DNA of 64,000 bases from Paraburkholderia xenovorans LB400 (GTDB taxonomy: Bacteria; Pseudomonadota; Gammaproteobacteria; Burkholderiales; Burkholderiaceae): assembly GCF_000013645.1 (NCBI RefSeq), contig NC_007953.1:1364001-1428000 (forward strand), in the 5' to 3' direction. The position numbers and the translations under genes are program-made. This document shows positions 54,401-63,196 of this stretch, piece after piece. Each line of letters opens with the position of its first letter. Position 1 is the stretch's first letter. Under the pieces are notes generated by a model, which saw nothing but the letters and a program-made list of their open reading frames with translations, was not told where the DNA came from and did not search any database.

Positions 54401-57005
54401 GATCGCGCGTCGCGGCTCGATCGCCGACCAGCTCGCCCGGTTGCCTCAATCTCAGGGTCAGCCCTCCGCGTTGCGCCGGCAGAAGCCGCCGATGTCGTCG
54501 CCATGGCCCGCGCCGCCTCATCTGCCTCGCGAGCTTTCGTCAGTGCCGTCGAGTCTCGAGTTCTTCAACGGTCTGGGCGGCTTCGGTAAAAACGGGCGGG
54601 AATACGTGACTGTTCTCACGGCGGGTGCGACGACACCTGCACCATGGATCAACGTGATCGCGAACCCCGACTTCGGCTTTCAGGTCGCAGCGGAAGGCAG
54701 CGGTTACACGTGGGCCGAAAACAGCCGCGAGAATCAGCTCACGCCATGGTCGAACGATCCGGTCGAGGACCCAGCCGGTGAGGCCATCTATGTGCGCGAC
54801 GAAATCACGGGCGAGGTATGGGGCGCAACCGCGCAGCCGATCCGCGATGGCGGGATCTATGTCGCACGTCATGGGCACGGCTATAGCCGCTTCGAACACG
54901 ACGCGAACGGCATCGCACTCGACTTGCTGCAATACGTGCCGCTCGCCGACCCGCTGAAAATTTCCCGGCTGACGTTGCGCAATCTGTCCGCGAGACCGCG
55001 CCGGCTGTCGGTGACGGCGTGGACGGAATGGGTGCTCGGCACCTCGCGCGGCGCATCCGGTCCTTTCATCGTGACGGAGATCGACTCCGCGACCGGCGCG
55101 ATGCTGGCGCGCAATCCGTGGAGCATGGGGTTCGCCGGGCGCGTCGCGTTCGCCGATCTTGGCGGCCGGCAGACCGCGTGGACGGCGGATCGCACGGAAT
55201 TTCTCGGCCGTAACGGCCGCGGCGCGGCACCCGCCGCGCTGAGCGGCAATGCACGTCTGTCCGGCGCGACCGGCGCGGGCCTTGATCCCTGCGCGGCATT
55301 GCAGGACGTGATTGAGCTGGGCGTGGGCGAAATCGTCGAAGTGGTGTCGTTCGTCGGCCAATGCGCGTCCGCCGAACAGGCGCGCGCGCTGATCGAACGC
55401 TATCGCAAGGCTGATCTTGACGCCGTTCTCGCCGAGGTGACGAGCCACTGGCGCAACGTGCTCGGCGCCATCCAGGTGAAAACGCCCGACCGCGCGATGG
55501 ACCTGATGCTGAACGGCTGGCTGCTGTATCAAACGCTCGCGTGCCGTATCTGGGCGCGCTCGGCGTTCTATCAGGCGAGTGGCGCCTACGGGTTCCGTGA
55601 CCAGTTGCAGGATGGCATGGCGTTGACGCATGTGCGGCCGGACGAGACGCGTCGGCATTTGCTGCGCGCCGCGGCGCGACAGTTTGTGGAAGGCGATTTC
55701 CAGCATTGGTGGTTGCCGCAAACGGGCCAGGGCGTGCGCACGAGAATTTCCGATGACCGCGTGTGGCTCGCGTTCGCGACGGCGACTTATGTCCGCTGTG
55801 CGGGCGACGTCGCGATTCTCGACGAGATCGTACCGTTCCTCGACGGACCGCTGCTGCGGCCTGGCGAGCACGATGCTTTCTTTCAGCCGATGGTCGCGGA
55901 TGAATCGGCATCGTTGTTCGAACACTGCGCGCGCGGCCTGGATCAATGCATCGAACTGACCGGCGCGCACGGGTTGCCGCTGATCGGTACCGGCGACTGG
56001 AACGACGGGATGAACGGGGTCGGCGCAGGCGGCAACGGAGAGAGCGTATGGCTCGGCTGGCTGCTGTTGCGGACCGTTGAGCTGTTCGCACCGCTGGCTG
56101 AATTGCGCGATCCGGCTGCGGTGGCGCGTGCTGCACGCTGGCGCGCTCATGCGGCCTCGTTGCGCGAATCGCTGGAGCGTGACGCATGGGACGGCCAATG
56201 GTATCGCCGCGCGACGTTCGACGACGGCAGGTGGCTTGGCTCGAACGACAGTGACGAGTGCCAGATCGATTCAATCGCGCAGTCGTGGGCGGTGTTGTCC
56301 GGCGCGGCGGATCCAGCGCACGCGGCGCTGGCAATGGCCTCGCTGGAAAAGCACCTGATCCGTCACGACGACGCGCTCGCTTTGCTGTTCACGCCTCCGT
56401 TCGATAAGACCTCGCACGATCCGGGTTATATCAAGGGTTATCCGCCGGGGCTGCGTGAAAACGGCGGCCAGTATAGTCACGCAGCGATGTGGGCGGTGCT
56501 CGCGTTGACGGGATTGGGCGAGGGCAACAAGGCCGCCGCGTTGTTTTCACTGCTTAATCCCATCAATCATGCGCGCACACCGCTGGAAGTCGACCGCTAC
56601 AAAGTCGAGCCCTATGTCGTTGCCGCCGACGTTTATTCCGTGGCGCCGCATGCCGGTCGCGGTGGCTGGACCTGGTACACGGGATCCGCGGGATGGATGT
56701 ACCGGGCGGGTGTCGAGGGCATTCTTGGGGTTTGTCGCGAGGGGGATTTTCTGGTGGTCGATCCTTGTATTCCGGACACGTGGCCGGGGTTTGAAGCCAC
56801 CGTGACGATGCATTCGACGCGCTATGAGGTGCGCGTCGAATCGGCTGACGGGGGCGACGCGATGCGTGTGATGCTCGACGGCGCGAGTCTCGAATGCGGC
56901 GATGAACGGGTGCGCGTGCCGCTTGATGGCGGCTCGCATAAGCTGCTGATTTCGCGTTGCTTCGGCGTGAGTGAAGATATGAACTCCAACGCGCAAGTCG
57001 CGTGA
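48399..57005 (+). CDS. cyclic beta-1,2-glucan synthase-like protein (GT84-GH94)
   Basis: 2868 residues, the length of NdvB/Cgs proteins. Membrane helices lie at about 413-457, 824-867 and 949-990. Between the first two is the cytoplasmic GT84 domain with LDADTRLP near 633 and QHRWTRGDWQLLPW near 780. A glucoamylase-like segment follows (about 1300-1500, e.g. WGISESAYNARDIEFTYQYS). Two GH94 sandwich repeats and the GH94 catalytic barrel with TGDWNDGMNGVG near 2530 form the rest. It would make and length-control cyclic beta-1,2-glucans for the periplasm. GTG start overlaps the preceding 42-aa ORF. Confidence 0.93.
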   Translation: MKTILRYIAGRRLPSPPWTDIAPVREELFGVERIEQHAESLAAAQPVTKTPPAVLSLHTRLNDNAAVLLAAYRASAAELESGRGVVPAAEWLLDNYHLVETQIREIRDDLPPGYYRQLPKLAAGPFAGYPRVFGLAWAFVAHTDSHFDPQILRRFISAYQRVQPLTIGELWAVAITLRIVLIENLRRLADQITAGRSARADADALTERLLESGGARSALEADIATRSTDLLSELFAAQLAKRLRDRDPCTMPALGWLEERLRLQGASIEQVVQHAQQRQGASNVTVRNVITSMRLISDIDWAELFEEVSLVDARLRAGSRFATMDFPTRNLYRSAIEQLARGSSFTELEVAGLALESARAAAQASGDAAQAERAGDPGYHLIAEGRQALEQAIGFRPPARLRITRFNVQLGIGGYVGTILAVAATLLALVLWAMWILAPSGLAPLVFALFAACGFLPVTEIATALVNRAVTWSFGAITLPGLELTAGVPSSLRTLVAVPTLLTSEADLREQIERLEVHHLAGAGGDLSFALLADGLDANQEVLPSDAHLLAVAADAIEALNRRYEPSPGGNRFLLLHRRRVFNASENRWMGWERKRGKLHELNRLLRGATDTTFMPIAGRAPQVPSDVRYVITLDADTRLPRDAALRLIGKMAHPLNRPTFSDAEQRVVNGYAILQPRVTPSLPVGQEGSLHQRVFSGPGGMDPYAAAVSDVYQDLFGEGSYTGKGIYDVDAFEAALHGRVPENALLSHDLFEGIFARAGLASDVEVVEEVPSRYDVIGKRQHRWTRGDWQLLPWIVGHRGSDRHAMPSIGRFKMLDNLRRSLLAPFMVAALGLCWLMPLRAGIAGALLVLGALAIPAFLPTLFAILPRRSGVRLRNHLDVLAADVRLAAMQTFLSTAFLADHAWRMGDAIVRTLTRLFVTHRRLLEWTTAAQSTGSPRLDLRGFYRQMAGSVALCVVLTAGAIALAPSHWPLVLPFALLWLAAPTFALWSSRSPTVARRFTMTDPDTRSLRLIARRTWRFFETFVTAAENMLPPDNFQEDPAPVVAHRTSPTNLGLYLLSAIAARDFGWAATTQTVERLEATFASMHKLARFKGHFYNWYGTLDLQVLAPAYVSSVDSGNLAGHLIAVANACEEWQHDLLAPAARSGMVDNLQLARAAIDALPAAGGERGTHLVGILEEIRAQLHGPQTLDALSPLLMRLTEKAGKATRELVPAGGDASSADLMFWVDALSKSLVEHARDRQQFAEAPSLLQARLKSLADTSRALALDMDFAFLLDPERKLLSIGYSQADNSLDLNCYDLLASEARLASLFAIAKGDVTTRHWFRLGRAATPVGKGSALISWSGSMFEYLMPSLVMRAPAGSLLEQTNRLVVERQVSYGRSLGIPWGISESAYNARDIEFTYQYSNFGVPGLGLKRGLSENRVIAPYATGLAAMVNPQAALENYGQLAALGALGRYGFYEALDFTRSRLPDNADVAIVRNFMAHHQGMTIVSIANTLLDARMRARFHREPMIQASELLLQERMPRNVAVGHPRAEEVNTAAAVSGAAPSTVRRLAASAVAGAAPVTHLLSNGHYAVMLTATGAGYSRWRDLAVTRWREDATRDDWGSFIFLRDTQSGHAWSAGAQPVGSEADYEEVVFGEDHAEFIRRDGSLTTTMDVLVSGEADGEVRRVSLANSGRRAREIELTSYAEIVLATPASDNAHPAFSRMFVQTEHVAEFGALLATRRPRSHDEKQVWAAHFAVVDGEIIADPQYESDRARFLGRGRSAGTAAAIFDDQPLTNTAGTVLDPVFALRYRVLVPPGKVARVTFWTVVAESRALLLDLVDQHHDRNAFDRAKTLAWTQAQVQLRHLDVEAEEAADFQRLAAPVIYADARFRAQSDTIVRGAGVQSGLWPHAISGDLPIVLLRIDEVEDIAQVRQLLRAHEYWRMKRLDVDLVIINERASSYIQELQGAIETAVRSSQSRPRFGEELAHGAVFTLRAELMSMEARALLQSVARVALIARRGSIADQLARLPQSQGQPSALRRQKPPMSSPWPAPPHLPRELSSVPSSLEFFNGLGGFGKNGREYVTVLTAGATTPAPWINVIANPDFGFQVAAEGSGYTWAENSRENQLTPWSNDPVEDPAGEAIYVRDEITGEVWGATAQPIRDGGIYVARHGHGYSRFEHDANGIALDLLQYVPLADPLKISRLTLRNLSARPRRLSVTAWTEWVLGTSRGASGPFIVTEIDSATGAMLARNPWSMGFAGRVAFADLGGRQTAWTADRTEFLGRNGRGAAPAALSGNARLSGATGAGLDPCAALQDVIELGVGEIVEVVSFVGQCASAEQARALIERYRKADLDAVLAEVTSHWRNVLGAIQVKTPDRAMDLMLNGWLLYQTLACRIWARSAFYQASGAYGFRDQLQDGMALTHVRPDETRRHLLRAAARQFVEGDFQHWWLPQTGQGVRTRISDDRVWLAFATATYVRCAGDVAILDEIVPFLDGPLLRPGEHDAFFQPMVADESASLFEHCARGLDQCIELTGAHGLPLIGTGDWNDGMNGVGAGGNGESVWLGWLLLRTVELFAPLAELRDPAAVARAARWRAHAASLRESLERDAWDGQWYRRATFDDGRWLGSNDSDECQIDSIAQSWAVLSGAADPAHAALAMASLEKHLIRHDDALALLFTPPFDKTSHDPGYIKGYPPGLRENGGQYSHAAMWAVLALTGLGEGNKAAALFSLLNPINHARTPLEVDRYKVEPYVVAADVYSVAPHAGRGGWTWYTGSAGWMYRAGVEGILGVCREGDFLVVDPCIPDTWPGFEATVTMHSTRYEVRVESADGGDAMRVMLDGASLECGDERVRVPLDGGSHKLLISRCFGVSEDMNSNAQVA

Positions 57006-57217
57006 TGAATCACGCATCGGTCATCGGGAGTAAAGCATCAGGCTTCAGCTGCTCGCGCACGCTGGAGCCTGCTTCCGCCGACTGTCGGGCCGCCGTCACG
57101 GTGCTCAGGTCGGCCATCTCCAGTCGCGAGGCGGCCTATGACGCGATGCGCAAAGCTGCCGCGCAAGCGATCGCAATGGCACTGCGAAGTCAGCCCGCAC
57201 CACGGCATTCCGCGTAG
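57005..57217 (+). CDS. possible small protein after glucan synthase gene
   Basis: An open frame of 70 codons starting at ATG 57005 on the last base of the upstream stop. Its second half is Ala-rich and helical (SSREAAYDAMRKAAAQAIAMAL), vaguely like a phasin tail. No ribosome site beyond coupling and no firm homology; may not be a gene. Confidence 0.25.
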   Translation: MNHASVIGSKASGFSCSRTLEPASADCRAAVTVLRSAISSREAAYDAMRKAAAQAIAMALRSQPAPRHSA

Positions 57218-57415
57218 GCCCGCCAGGCGCTACGGGGTCATTCCGCCGTTTTCAAGGCTGCGCAGTCTCGACCCCATGATTCCAGACCGGCAGCGCTCGC
57301 ATGAGTCGGAGATTCGCTTACGTGTCGAACTGAACAGCGGTATGAGTGCGCGCGCCTGTCCCGTTCATCGGACAGGCGTGGCGCGACCTCGGCGCACGGC
57401 CTTGTGGATGGCCGT

Positions 57416-58714
57416 TCAGGGCCGCCAGGCCGCGCCCTCCGGAAAGTCATACTGATCGAGCGACGCCGCATGCATTTCGATGCTGTAGCCGGGACGTTCA
57501 GGCGGCATGTAACGCCCGTTGCGGATCACCACAGGATCGACGAAATGCTCATGCAGATGATCCACGTACTCGAGCACCCGGTTTTCCAGCGATGCCGACA
57601 CGCAGATATAGTCGAAAAGCGAAATATGCTGGACGTACTCGCATAAGCCGACGCCACCCGCGTGTGGACACACAGGCACGCCGAATTTCGCCGCCATCAG
57701 CAGCACGACGATCACTTCGTTCAGACCGCCCAGGCGGCAGCTATCTACCTGGCAGAAGTCGATTGCATGCGCTTGCAGCAACTGCTTGAACATCACACGG
57801 TTGTGACAGTGCTCGCCCGTCGCGACGCCGATCGGCTGAAGCCGCTGGCGGATGGCCGCATGCCCGAGAATGTCGTCGGGGCTGGTGGGTTCCTCGATCC
57901 ACCACGGATCGAACTGCGCGAGGCGCCGCATGTTCGCGATCGCTTCGTCGACATCCCACACCTGGTTTGCATCCATCATCAGCTTCCGGTCTTCGCCGAT
58001 TTCTTCACGCAGGATGCGGGCCCGGCGCACATCTTCTTCGAGATTGCCGCCCACTTTCTGCTTGAAATGCGTCCAGCCCTGCGCGACGCCTTCACGGGCG
58101 AGCCGGCGGATCTTGTCGTCGTCATAGCCGAGCCAGCCGGCCGACGTCGTGTAGGCCGGATAGCCGTGCGCGCGCATTTCCTTCTCGCGCTCGCCGCGGG
58201 TCTTCGCATGGCGATGCAGCATCGCGATGGCTTCGTGCGGCGTGATCGCGTCGGTCACATAGCGGAAATCGACGCAACGCACCAGCTCTTCCGGGCTCAT
58301 GTCGACGAGCAGCTTCCACACCGGCTTGCCTTCAGCTTTTGCCCAGAGATCCCAGGTCGCGTTCACCACAGCCGCGGTCGCCAGATGAATCGCGCCCTTG
58401 TCCGGGCCGATCCAGCGCAACTGGCTGTCGGATGTCAGCGCGCGCCAGAACGCGCCCATGTCAGCAGCAATATCCTCGAGCGTTTTGCCCACGATCAGCG
58501 GAGCAAGCGCCTGCACCGCGCTCACGCAGATCTCGTTGCCGCGCCCGATCGTGAAGGTGAGGCCGTGGCCGGTGAGCGCCTGAGGCGAATCCGTCTCGAG
58601 CGTCACGTAGGCCGCGGAGTAGTCCGGCGCGGCGTTCATCGCGTCGGAACCGTCGAGTGAACGCGAGGTCGGAAACCGGATGTCCCGGACAGACAGCCTG
58701 GTGATTGTCGTCAT
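57416..58714 (-). CDS. fucD: L-fuconate dehydratase
   Basis: 432 residues of the enolase superfamily, mandelate-racemase-like subgroup. Expected residues: Lys pair in THFKQKVGG (K218, K220), metal ligands D248 (MMDANQ), E274 (WIEEPTSPDD) and E301 (ATGEHCHNR), and catalytic His351 (CPHAGGVGLCEYVQH). It dehydrates L-fuconate to 2-keto-3-deoxy-L-fuconate in non-phosphorylative L-fucose catabolism. AGGAG 9 bases before ATG 58714. Last gene of an operon with a sugar importer; other pathway enzymes are not in the window. Confidence 0.92.
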   Translation of the reverse strand: MTTITRLSVRDIRFPTSRSLDGSDAMNAAPDYSAAYVTLETDSPQALTGHGLTFTIGRGNEICVSAVQALAPLIVGKTLEDIAADMGAFWRALTSDSQLRWIGPDKGAIHLATAAVVNATWDLWAKAEGKPVWKLLVDMSPEELVRCVDFRYVTDAITPHEAIAMLHRHAKTRGEREKEMRAHGYPAYTTSAGWLGYDDDKIRRLAREGVAQGWTHFKQKVGGNLEEDVRRARILREEIGEDRKLMMDANQVWDVDEAIANMRRLAQFDPWWIEEPTSPDDILGHAAIRQRLQPIGVATGEHCHNRVMFKQLLQAHAIDFCQVDSCRLGGLNEVIVVLLMAAKFGVPVCPHAGGVGLCEYVQHISLFDYICVSASLENRVLEYVDHLHEHFVDPVVIRNGRYMPPERPGYSIEMHAASLDQYDFPEGAAWRP

Positions 58715-58919
58715 CTGAACACGCTCCTGGGCGACAGCTATCGACTTCCGCCTATGAGCCCTATGAGCCCTATTGCAGCCTGTACGGCCTCTGAGCGAAG
58801 GCGGAACGGAAGGGTACGTTGCAAACTCAACTTACGGCCTTTCTCGCCGCGATGCGACGGACAAAAGCCAGGGAAGAGCGATGCGTCCTTCCCCGCTTGT
58901 CGCGCCTTGATGGCAATCG

Positions 58920-59861
58920 TCAATCGTAGAGCACGGCGGCGATCCTGGGATCGCTCATATTGTTCTTGTCGTACCAGAAGAAGCCCGTGTCGATTTTCGC
59001 CGGCAACTTCTCGCCTTTGAGTGCCTTCACCGCGGAGTCCACCACGCACTTGCCGATGCCGACCGGATTCTGTGTGATGGCGCCCAGCATCAGACCCGAC
59101 GTGATGTCCGTCTTTTGCTCCTTGCCGGAGTCGAAGCCGATCAGCACGAGCTTCTTGCCCGATTCCTTGACACCGATCGCCGCGCCTTCCGCCGAGCCTT
59201 CATTGGCGCCAAAAATGCCCTTGAGATTGGGATTGGCCTGGATCATCGTCTTGGCGATCTCCGCCGACTTCAAATGGTCGCCGCCGCCGTACTGTACGGA
59301 AACGATCCTGATGTTGGGATGCTTCGCCTTCATCTGATTCAGGAAACCGTCACGGCGATCGACGCCGGTGCGGCTGGTCTGGTCGTGCACGATCACCGCG
59401 ACTTCACCGGCATTGCCGATCGCCTCGGCCATCTTGTCGGCGGCGAGCGCGGCCGCGGCAAGATTGTCCGTCGCGCAGGTGGTCAGCGGAATGTCGCTGT
59501 CGACGCCGGAATCGAAGGCGATAACCGGTATTTTCGAGGACTGCGCCCTTTTCAGAAGCGGAATGGCCGCCTTGCTGTCGAGCGCGGCAATGCCGAGCGC
59601 CTGGGGCTTCTTGGCGAGCGCGGCCGACAGCATGTCGATCTGTTTGTCGACCATGGCCTCGGTTTCCGGGCCCTCGAATGTGATCCTGACGTTGTGCTCC
59701 CTGGCCGATTGCTCGGCGCCGGCTTTGACGGCCTGCCAGAACTGGTGCTGGAAGCCTTTCGAAATGAGCGGAATATAAACGTCATCCGCATGCGCAAGAT
59801 TCGCTCCGCCAATGAGCGCGCTCAAGCCGACCACGACACCGGATATTCTTCGATTCAACAT
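58920..59861 (-). CDS. sugar ABC transporter periplasmic binding protein (RbsB type)
   Basis: About 313 residues: signal peptide to ANLAHADD, then DVYIPLISKGFQHQFWQAVK and IPVIAFDSGVDSDI with the hinge and C-lobe GANEGSAEGAAIG and VLIGFDSG. Ribosome site AGGAGG lies about 8 bases before ATG 59861; an upstream frame extension is not needed. L-fucose or a similar deoxy-sugar is the likely ligand from the neighbouring fucD. Confidence 0.92.
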   Translation of the reverse strand: MLNRRISGVVVGLSALIGGANLAHADDVYIPLISKGFQHQFWQAVKAGAEQSAREHNVRITFEGPETEAMVDKQIDMLSAALAKKPQALGIAALDSKAAIPLLKRAQSSKIPVIAFDSGVDSDIPLTTCATDNLAAAALAADKMAEAIGNAGEVAVIVHDQTSRTGVDRRDGFLNQMKAKHPNIRIVSVQYGGGDHLKSAEIAKTMIQANPNLKGIFGANEGSAEGAAIGVKESGKKLVLIGFDSGKEQKTDITSGLMLGAITQNPVGIGKCVVDSAVKALKGEKLPAKIDTGFFWYDKNNMSDPRIAAVLYD

Positions 59862-59949
59862 GGAATTTCTCCTCCTGGGGTGGACCATCAACCTACAGCC
59901 TGTGGGGGAGCCTTTGCGCGCCCCTTCTTTGAAATTGTCCGGCTCAGCG

Positions 59950-60975
59950 TCAGCTCTTCCTGCGTCGCAGAATATCGGCGTAGACCGCGAGAATGATGAT
60001 GAGGCCTGTCACGACGATCTGCCATTCCTGCGCGACGGACATGATGCGCAGGCCGTTGGTCAGCACGCTCATGATGAAGGCGCCGATGATCGTGCCCAGC
60101 ATCGTGCCGGAACCGCCGCTTAACGACGTGCCGCCGATCACCACGGCGGCGATCGCTTCGAGCTCATAGCCCTGGCCCAACGCGGGCTGGGCCGAATTCA
60201 GGCGCGACGCGATGAGCAGCCCGGCGATGCCGCAAATCGCCCCGCTCAGGCCATAAATGGCGATTTTCCACCGGTCCACATTCACGCCGGAAAGGCGCAC
60301 GGCTTCCTCGTTGCTGCCGAGTGCAAACGTGTAACGGCCGAGCGCCGTGCGATTGAGCGTGATCGAACTCACCACCGCAAGGAAAAACAGGATCAGGACC
60401 GCGTTCGGAATGGGCAGGCTCGGCACGATATAGCCGATCAATGAATCCTGCGAGATCCGGTAGAAGTTTTCGGTGTCGGTGAAATAGATCGGCTTGTCGG
60501 CCGAGACGACGAGCGAGAGCCCTTTGAGCAGCATCATCATGCCCAGGGTGGCAATGAACGGCGGTATTTTCATTTTCGCCGTGAGCGTTCCTGAAACGGT
60601 CCCGCAGATTGCGCCAGTGCCGATCGCCGCCACGACGCCGGTCCACATCGGCAAATGCCAGGAGCTGAGAAATACGCCGCAGATGACCGCCGTGAAGGTC
60701 ATCAGCGTGCCGACGGACAAATCGATGCCGCCGGTAATGATGACAAACGTGCAGGCAATCGCCAGCACGCCGTTGACCGCCGTCGCCTGCAGAATGCCGA
60801 GCATGTTGTCCATCTGCATGAAAGATGGCGAAGCGAAGCTGAAAAAGATCAGCATCAGTAGCAGGCTCGCGAAGGCGAGCAGCTTCTGCAAAGCGGTCGG
60901 CGAGAAGACGCGGGCCCGAAGGCCGGCGTAGCGTCCTTCCCGCCCGAGCGCTGAGGTATCCGATGGCAATGTCAT
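59950..60975 (-). CDS. sugar ABC transporter permease (RbsC type)
   Basis: 341 residues with some ten hydrophobic segments and the RbsC signatures FVIITGGIDLSVGTLM and AIAAVVIGGTSLSGGSGTMLG. Homodimeric inner-membrane channel of the importer. 16 bases after the ATPase gene. Confidence 0.93.
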   Translation of the reverse strand: MTLPSDTSALGREGRYAGLRARVFSPTALQKLLAFASLLLMLIFFSFASPSFMQMDNMLGILQATAVNGVLAIACTFVIITGGIDLSVGTLMTFTAVICGVFLSSWHLPMWTGVVAAIGTGAICGTVSGTLTAKMKIPPFIATLGMMMLLKGLSLVVSADKPIYFTDTENFYRISQDSLIGYIVPSLPIPNAVLILFFLAVVSSITLNRTALGRYTFALGSNEEAVRLSGVNVDRWKIAIYGLSGAICGIAGLLIASRLNSAQPALGQGYELEAIAAVVIGGTSLSGGSGTMLGTIIGAFIMSVLTNGLRIMSVAQEWQIVVTGLIIILAVYADILRRRKS

Positions 60976-60991
60976 ATCGATCTCTTGAGAC

Positions 60992-62506
60992 TCAGGCCGC
61001 CGTTTTCAAGGTTTCGCGCCGCGTCGCCAGATGCATGATGCGCTCCTGGGTCGCCTCCGCGGCTGAGAGTTCGCCGGTAATGCGGCCCTCGCACATCACG
61101 ATGACCCGGTCGCTCATGCGCAGGATTTCCGGCAGTTCCGACGAGATCATCACGACCGCCTTGCCCTCCCCCGCGAGCGAGCGCAGCAGCTTGTAGATTT
61201 CATTCTTGGCGCCGACGTCGATGCCACGCGTCGGCTCGTCGAAAAAGAGAACGTCGCAGTCGCGCTCAAGCCATTTCGCAATGACGATCTTCTGCTGATT
61301 GCCGCCCGACAGAAGCCGCACCGCCTGGGTCGCCGAAGGCGTGCGAATGCCGAGCAGACTGATGAAATGGCTGGCTGTCCGGCGTATCTGCGCACGGCGC
61401 AAGAAGAAGTTGAGCGACAGGAATTTGCGCAGGTTGGACATGACGATGTTCGATTCGACATCCATGCCGGTCGCAAGACCAAAGCGTTTGCGGTCTTCCG
61501 ACAGATAGCCGATGCCGTGCGCCACCGCGTCGCTCGGCGTTCTGATGGTCGCCCTGGCGCCGTTCACGACGATCTCGCCGGATTCGACCGGATCGGCGCC
61601 GAACACCGCCCGGGCGACTTCGGTGCGACCGGCGCCCATCAAACCGGCAAAGCCCAGTATTTCGCCTTTGCGCAATGCGAAGCTCACGTCCCTGACCAGT
61701 GGGCCGGCATTCAGATTCCTGACCTCCAGCGCGATCTCGCCCTGGTCCGCCACACTGTGGGACGGCGCGATGTCGGTCAAGGTGCGCCCGACCATCATGC
61801 CAATGATCGCTTCGACGCTGGTGTCCCTGGCGGCCACGGTGGCCACATATTCGCCGTCGCGCATGACGGTGACGCGGTCGGCAATCTGCTTGAGCTCATC
61901 CATCTTGTGCGAGATATAGACGATGCCGACGCCCCGGCTCTTCAGCTCGCGGATGATGCGGAACAGTTCGGCGATCTCGGCGTCGTTCAACGCCGAGGTG
62001 GGCTCGTCCATGATCAGGACGCGCGAATCGAAGGACAAAGCCTTCGCGATCTCGACCATCTGCTGCCGCGCCACGGTGAGTGCACCGACCACCGCGCGCG
62101 GGTCGAGACTCACATGCATGCGTGCCAGAATGGCGGCCGCCTGCGCATTGAGCCTGTCTTCGTCGAGCAACAGGCCAAGGCGCCCGCGCGGCTCGCGGCC
62201 GATGAAAATATTCTGCGCGACGGTCAGATGATTCATCAACTGGAGTTCCTGATGAATGATGCCGACGCCCACGGCCTGCGCGTCGCGCGGGCTCAGGAAT
62301 TCGACCGGCTGGCCGTCGTAGAGGATTTCACCCGAATCCCGGGTATACACCCCGGCAAGGATTTTCATCAGCGTCGACTTGCCAGCGCCGTTCTCGCCCA
62401 TCAGCGCATGGACTTCCCCCGCCATGAGCTCGAACTGGACTTCGTGAAGCGCCCTCACGCCGGGAAAGCTCTTGTTGAGTCTTTTGACGGAAATGAGCGA
62501 GGTCAC
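60992..62506 (-). CDS. sugar ABC transporter ATP-binding protein (RbsA type, two domains)
   Basis: 504 residues with two ABC domains. The first has Walker [10 protein letters not shown], signature-like [15 protein letters not shown] and Walker [13 protein letters not shown]; the second has degenerate Walker A (GLMGAGRTE), signature [16 protein letters not shown] and [14 protein letters not shown]. This arrangement is standard for RbsA/XylG. Start is GTG 62506. First gene of the fucose-type operon. Confidence 0.93.
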
Positions 62507-62929
62507 GGCGCGGATCTGACGATAATTCCGCGACCGCAGCCGGTCTCATCGCGACACGCTGAAGGCCCAGGCGGCAGGCGGCGCAAGGTTTCGCGACCGA
62601 AATCGCAAAGAGAAGCCAGACACATTGCTGGGCCTCCGGAACCGATGTGCGACGATTTTACGACGCTGGCGAGCCGCGGCTCAAGCTCAGACATTCCCCA
62701 GTGTCGGCGGCAGGCGCAAGCGACGCGGGGTCGCTTCCCGGGTGCCCGGTAACGCCGAGACTTATCCGACATTACAGAAACCTTCGCCGCCGCTTCGGCC
62801 ACGCCGGACCCTACCTGCGCGGGCAGTCGGCACGCCGGGTGGAGTAACCGAATCCCAGCATCCAGGTTGGCGCGAGGATGTCAGAGGTCGAAGGTGCCAC
62901 GATACTTCTCATCGGCATGCGGGCAGGTA
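62507..62929. other. intergenic stretch upstream of the sugar operon
   Basis: About 420 bases containing presumably the promoter of the minus-strand sugar operon. No regulator gene or clear operator could be identified. Confidence 0.4.
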
Positions 62930-63130
62930 TTGATTCGACGAGCGCGCCGCCAGGTACTTGGCGGAGAAACCGCGAGCCGCGCTCAGGCTTGAACACGTCG
63001 GTTTTCATCACGACGCCGCGGCGACCCTCTGTTCATACAGCGTGCGCACATCGCCGGAAGACGCCAGCTCGAAGAAGGTACCGGTGGCGCTCATATCGGA
63101 CGAGGAGAAGCTCACATGATTGAGCTTCAT
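62930..63130 (-). pseudogene. VOC-family (glyoxalase-like) protein remnant
   Basis: From ATG 63130 the minus strand encodes MKLNHVSFSSSDMSATGTFF, the first beta-alpha unit of a VOC protein, then jumps to SGDVRTLYEQRVAA. After a one-base shift at about 63009 it reads GVVMKTDVFKPERGSRF and PGGALVE, the family's C-terminal strand. The middle of the domain is deleted and the frame broken. Confidence 0.6.
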
Positions 63131-63196
63131 GGGAGGGGTGATTGCAGAAGGTGGTGTCTTGCCTGTTCAGAAACGCCGTTAGCACCCGATACGCCG

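Noticed and set aside
54540..56198. 552-codon minus-strand frame inside the glucan synthase gene
   Set aside because: Antisense shadow in GC-rich DNA, without recognisable domains, opposite the GH94 region.
58753..58783. Short tandem CCTATGAGC repeats between fucD and the binding-protein gene
   Set aside because: Only two to three imperfect units; too short to call a repeat array and no spacer structure for CRISPR.
61367..62752. 461-codon plus-strand frame opposite the sugar ATPase gene
   Set aside because: Antisense shadow of an RbsA-type gene with complete motifs; composition His/Arg/Asp-rich as expected for such shadows.
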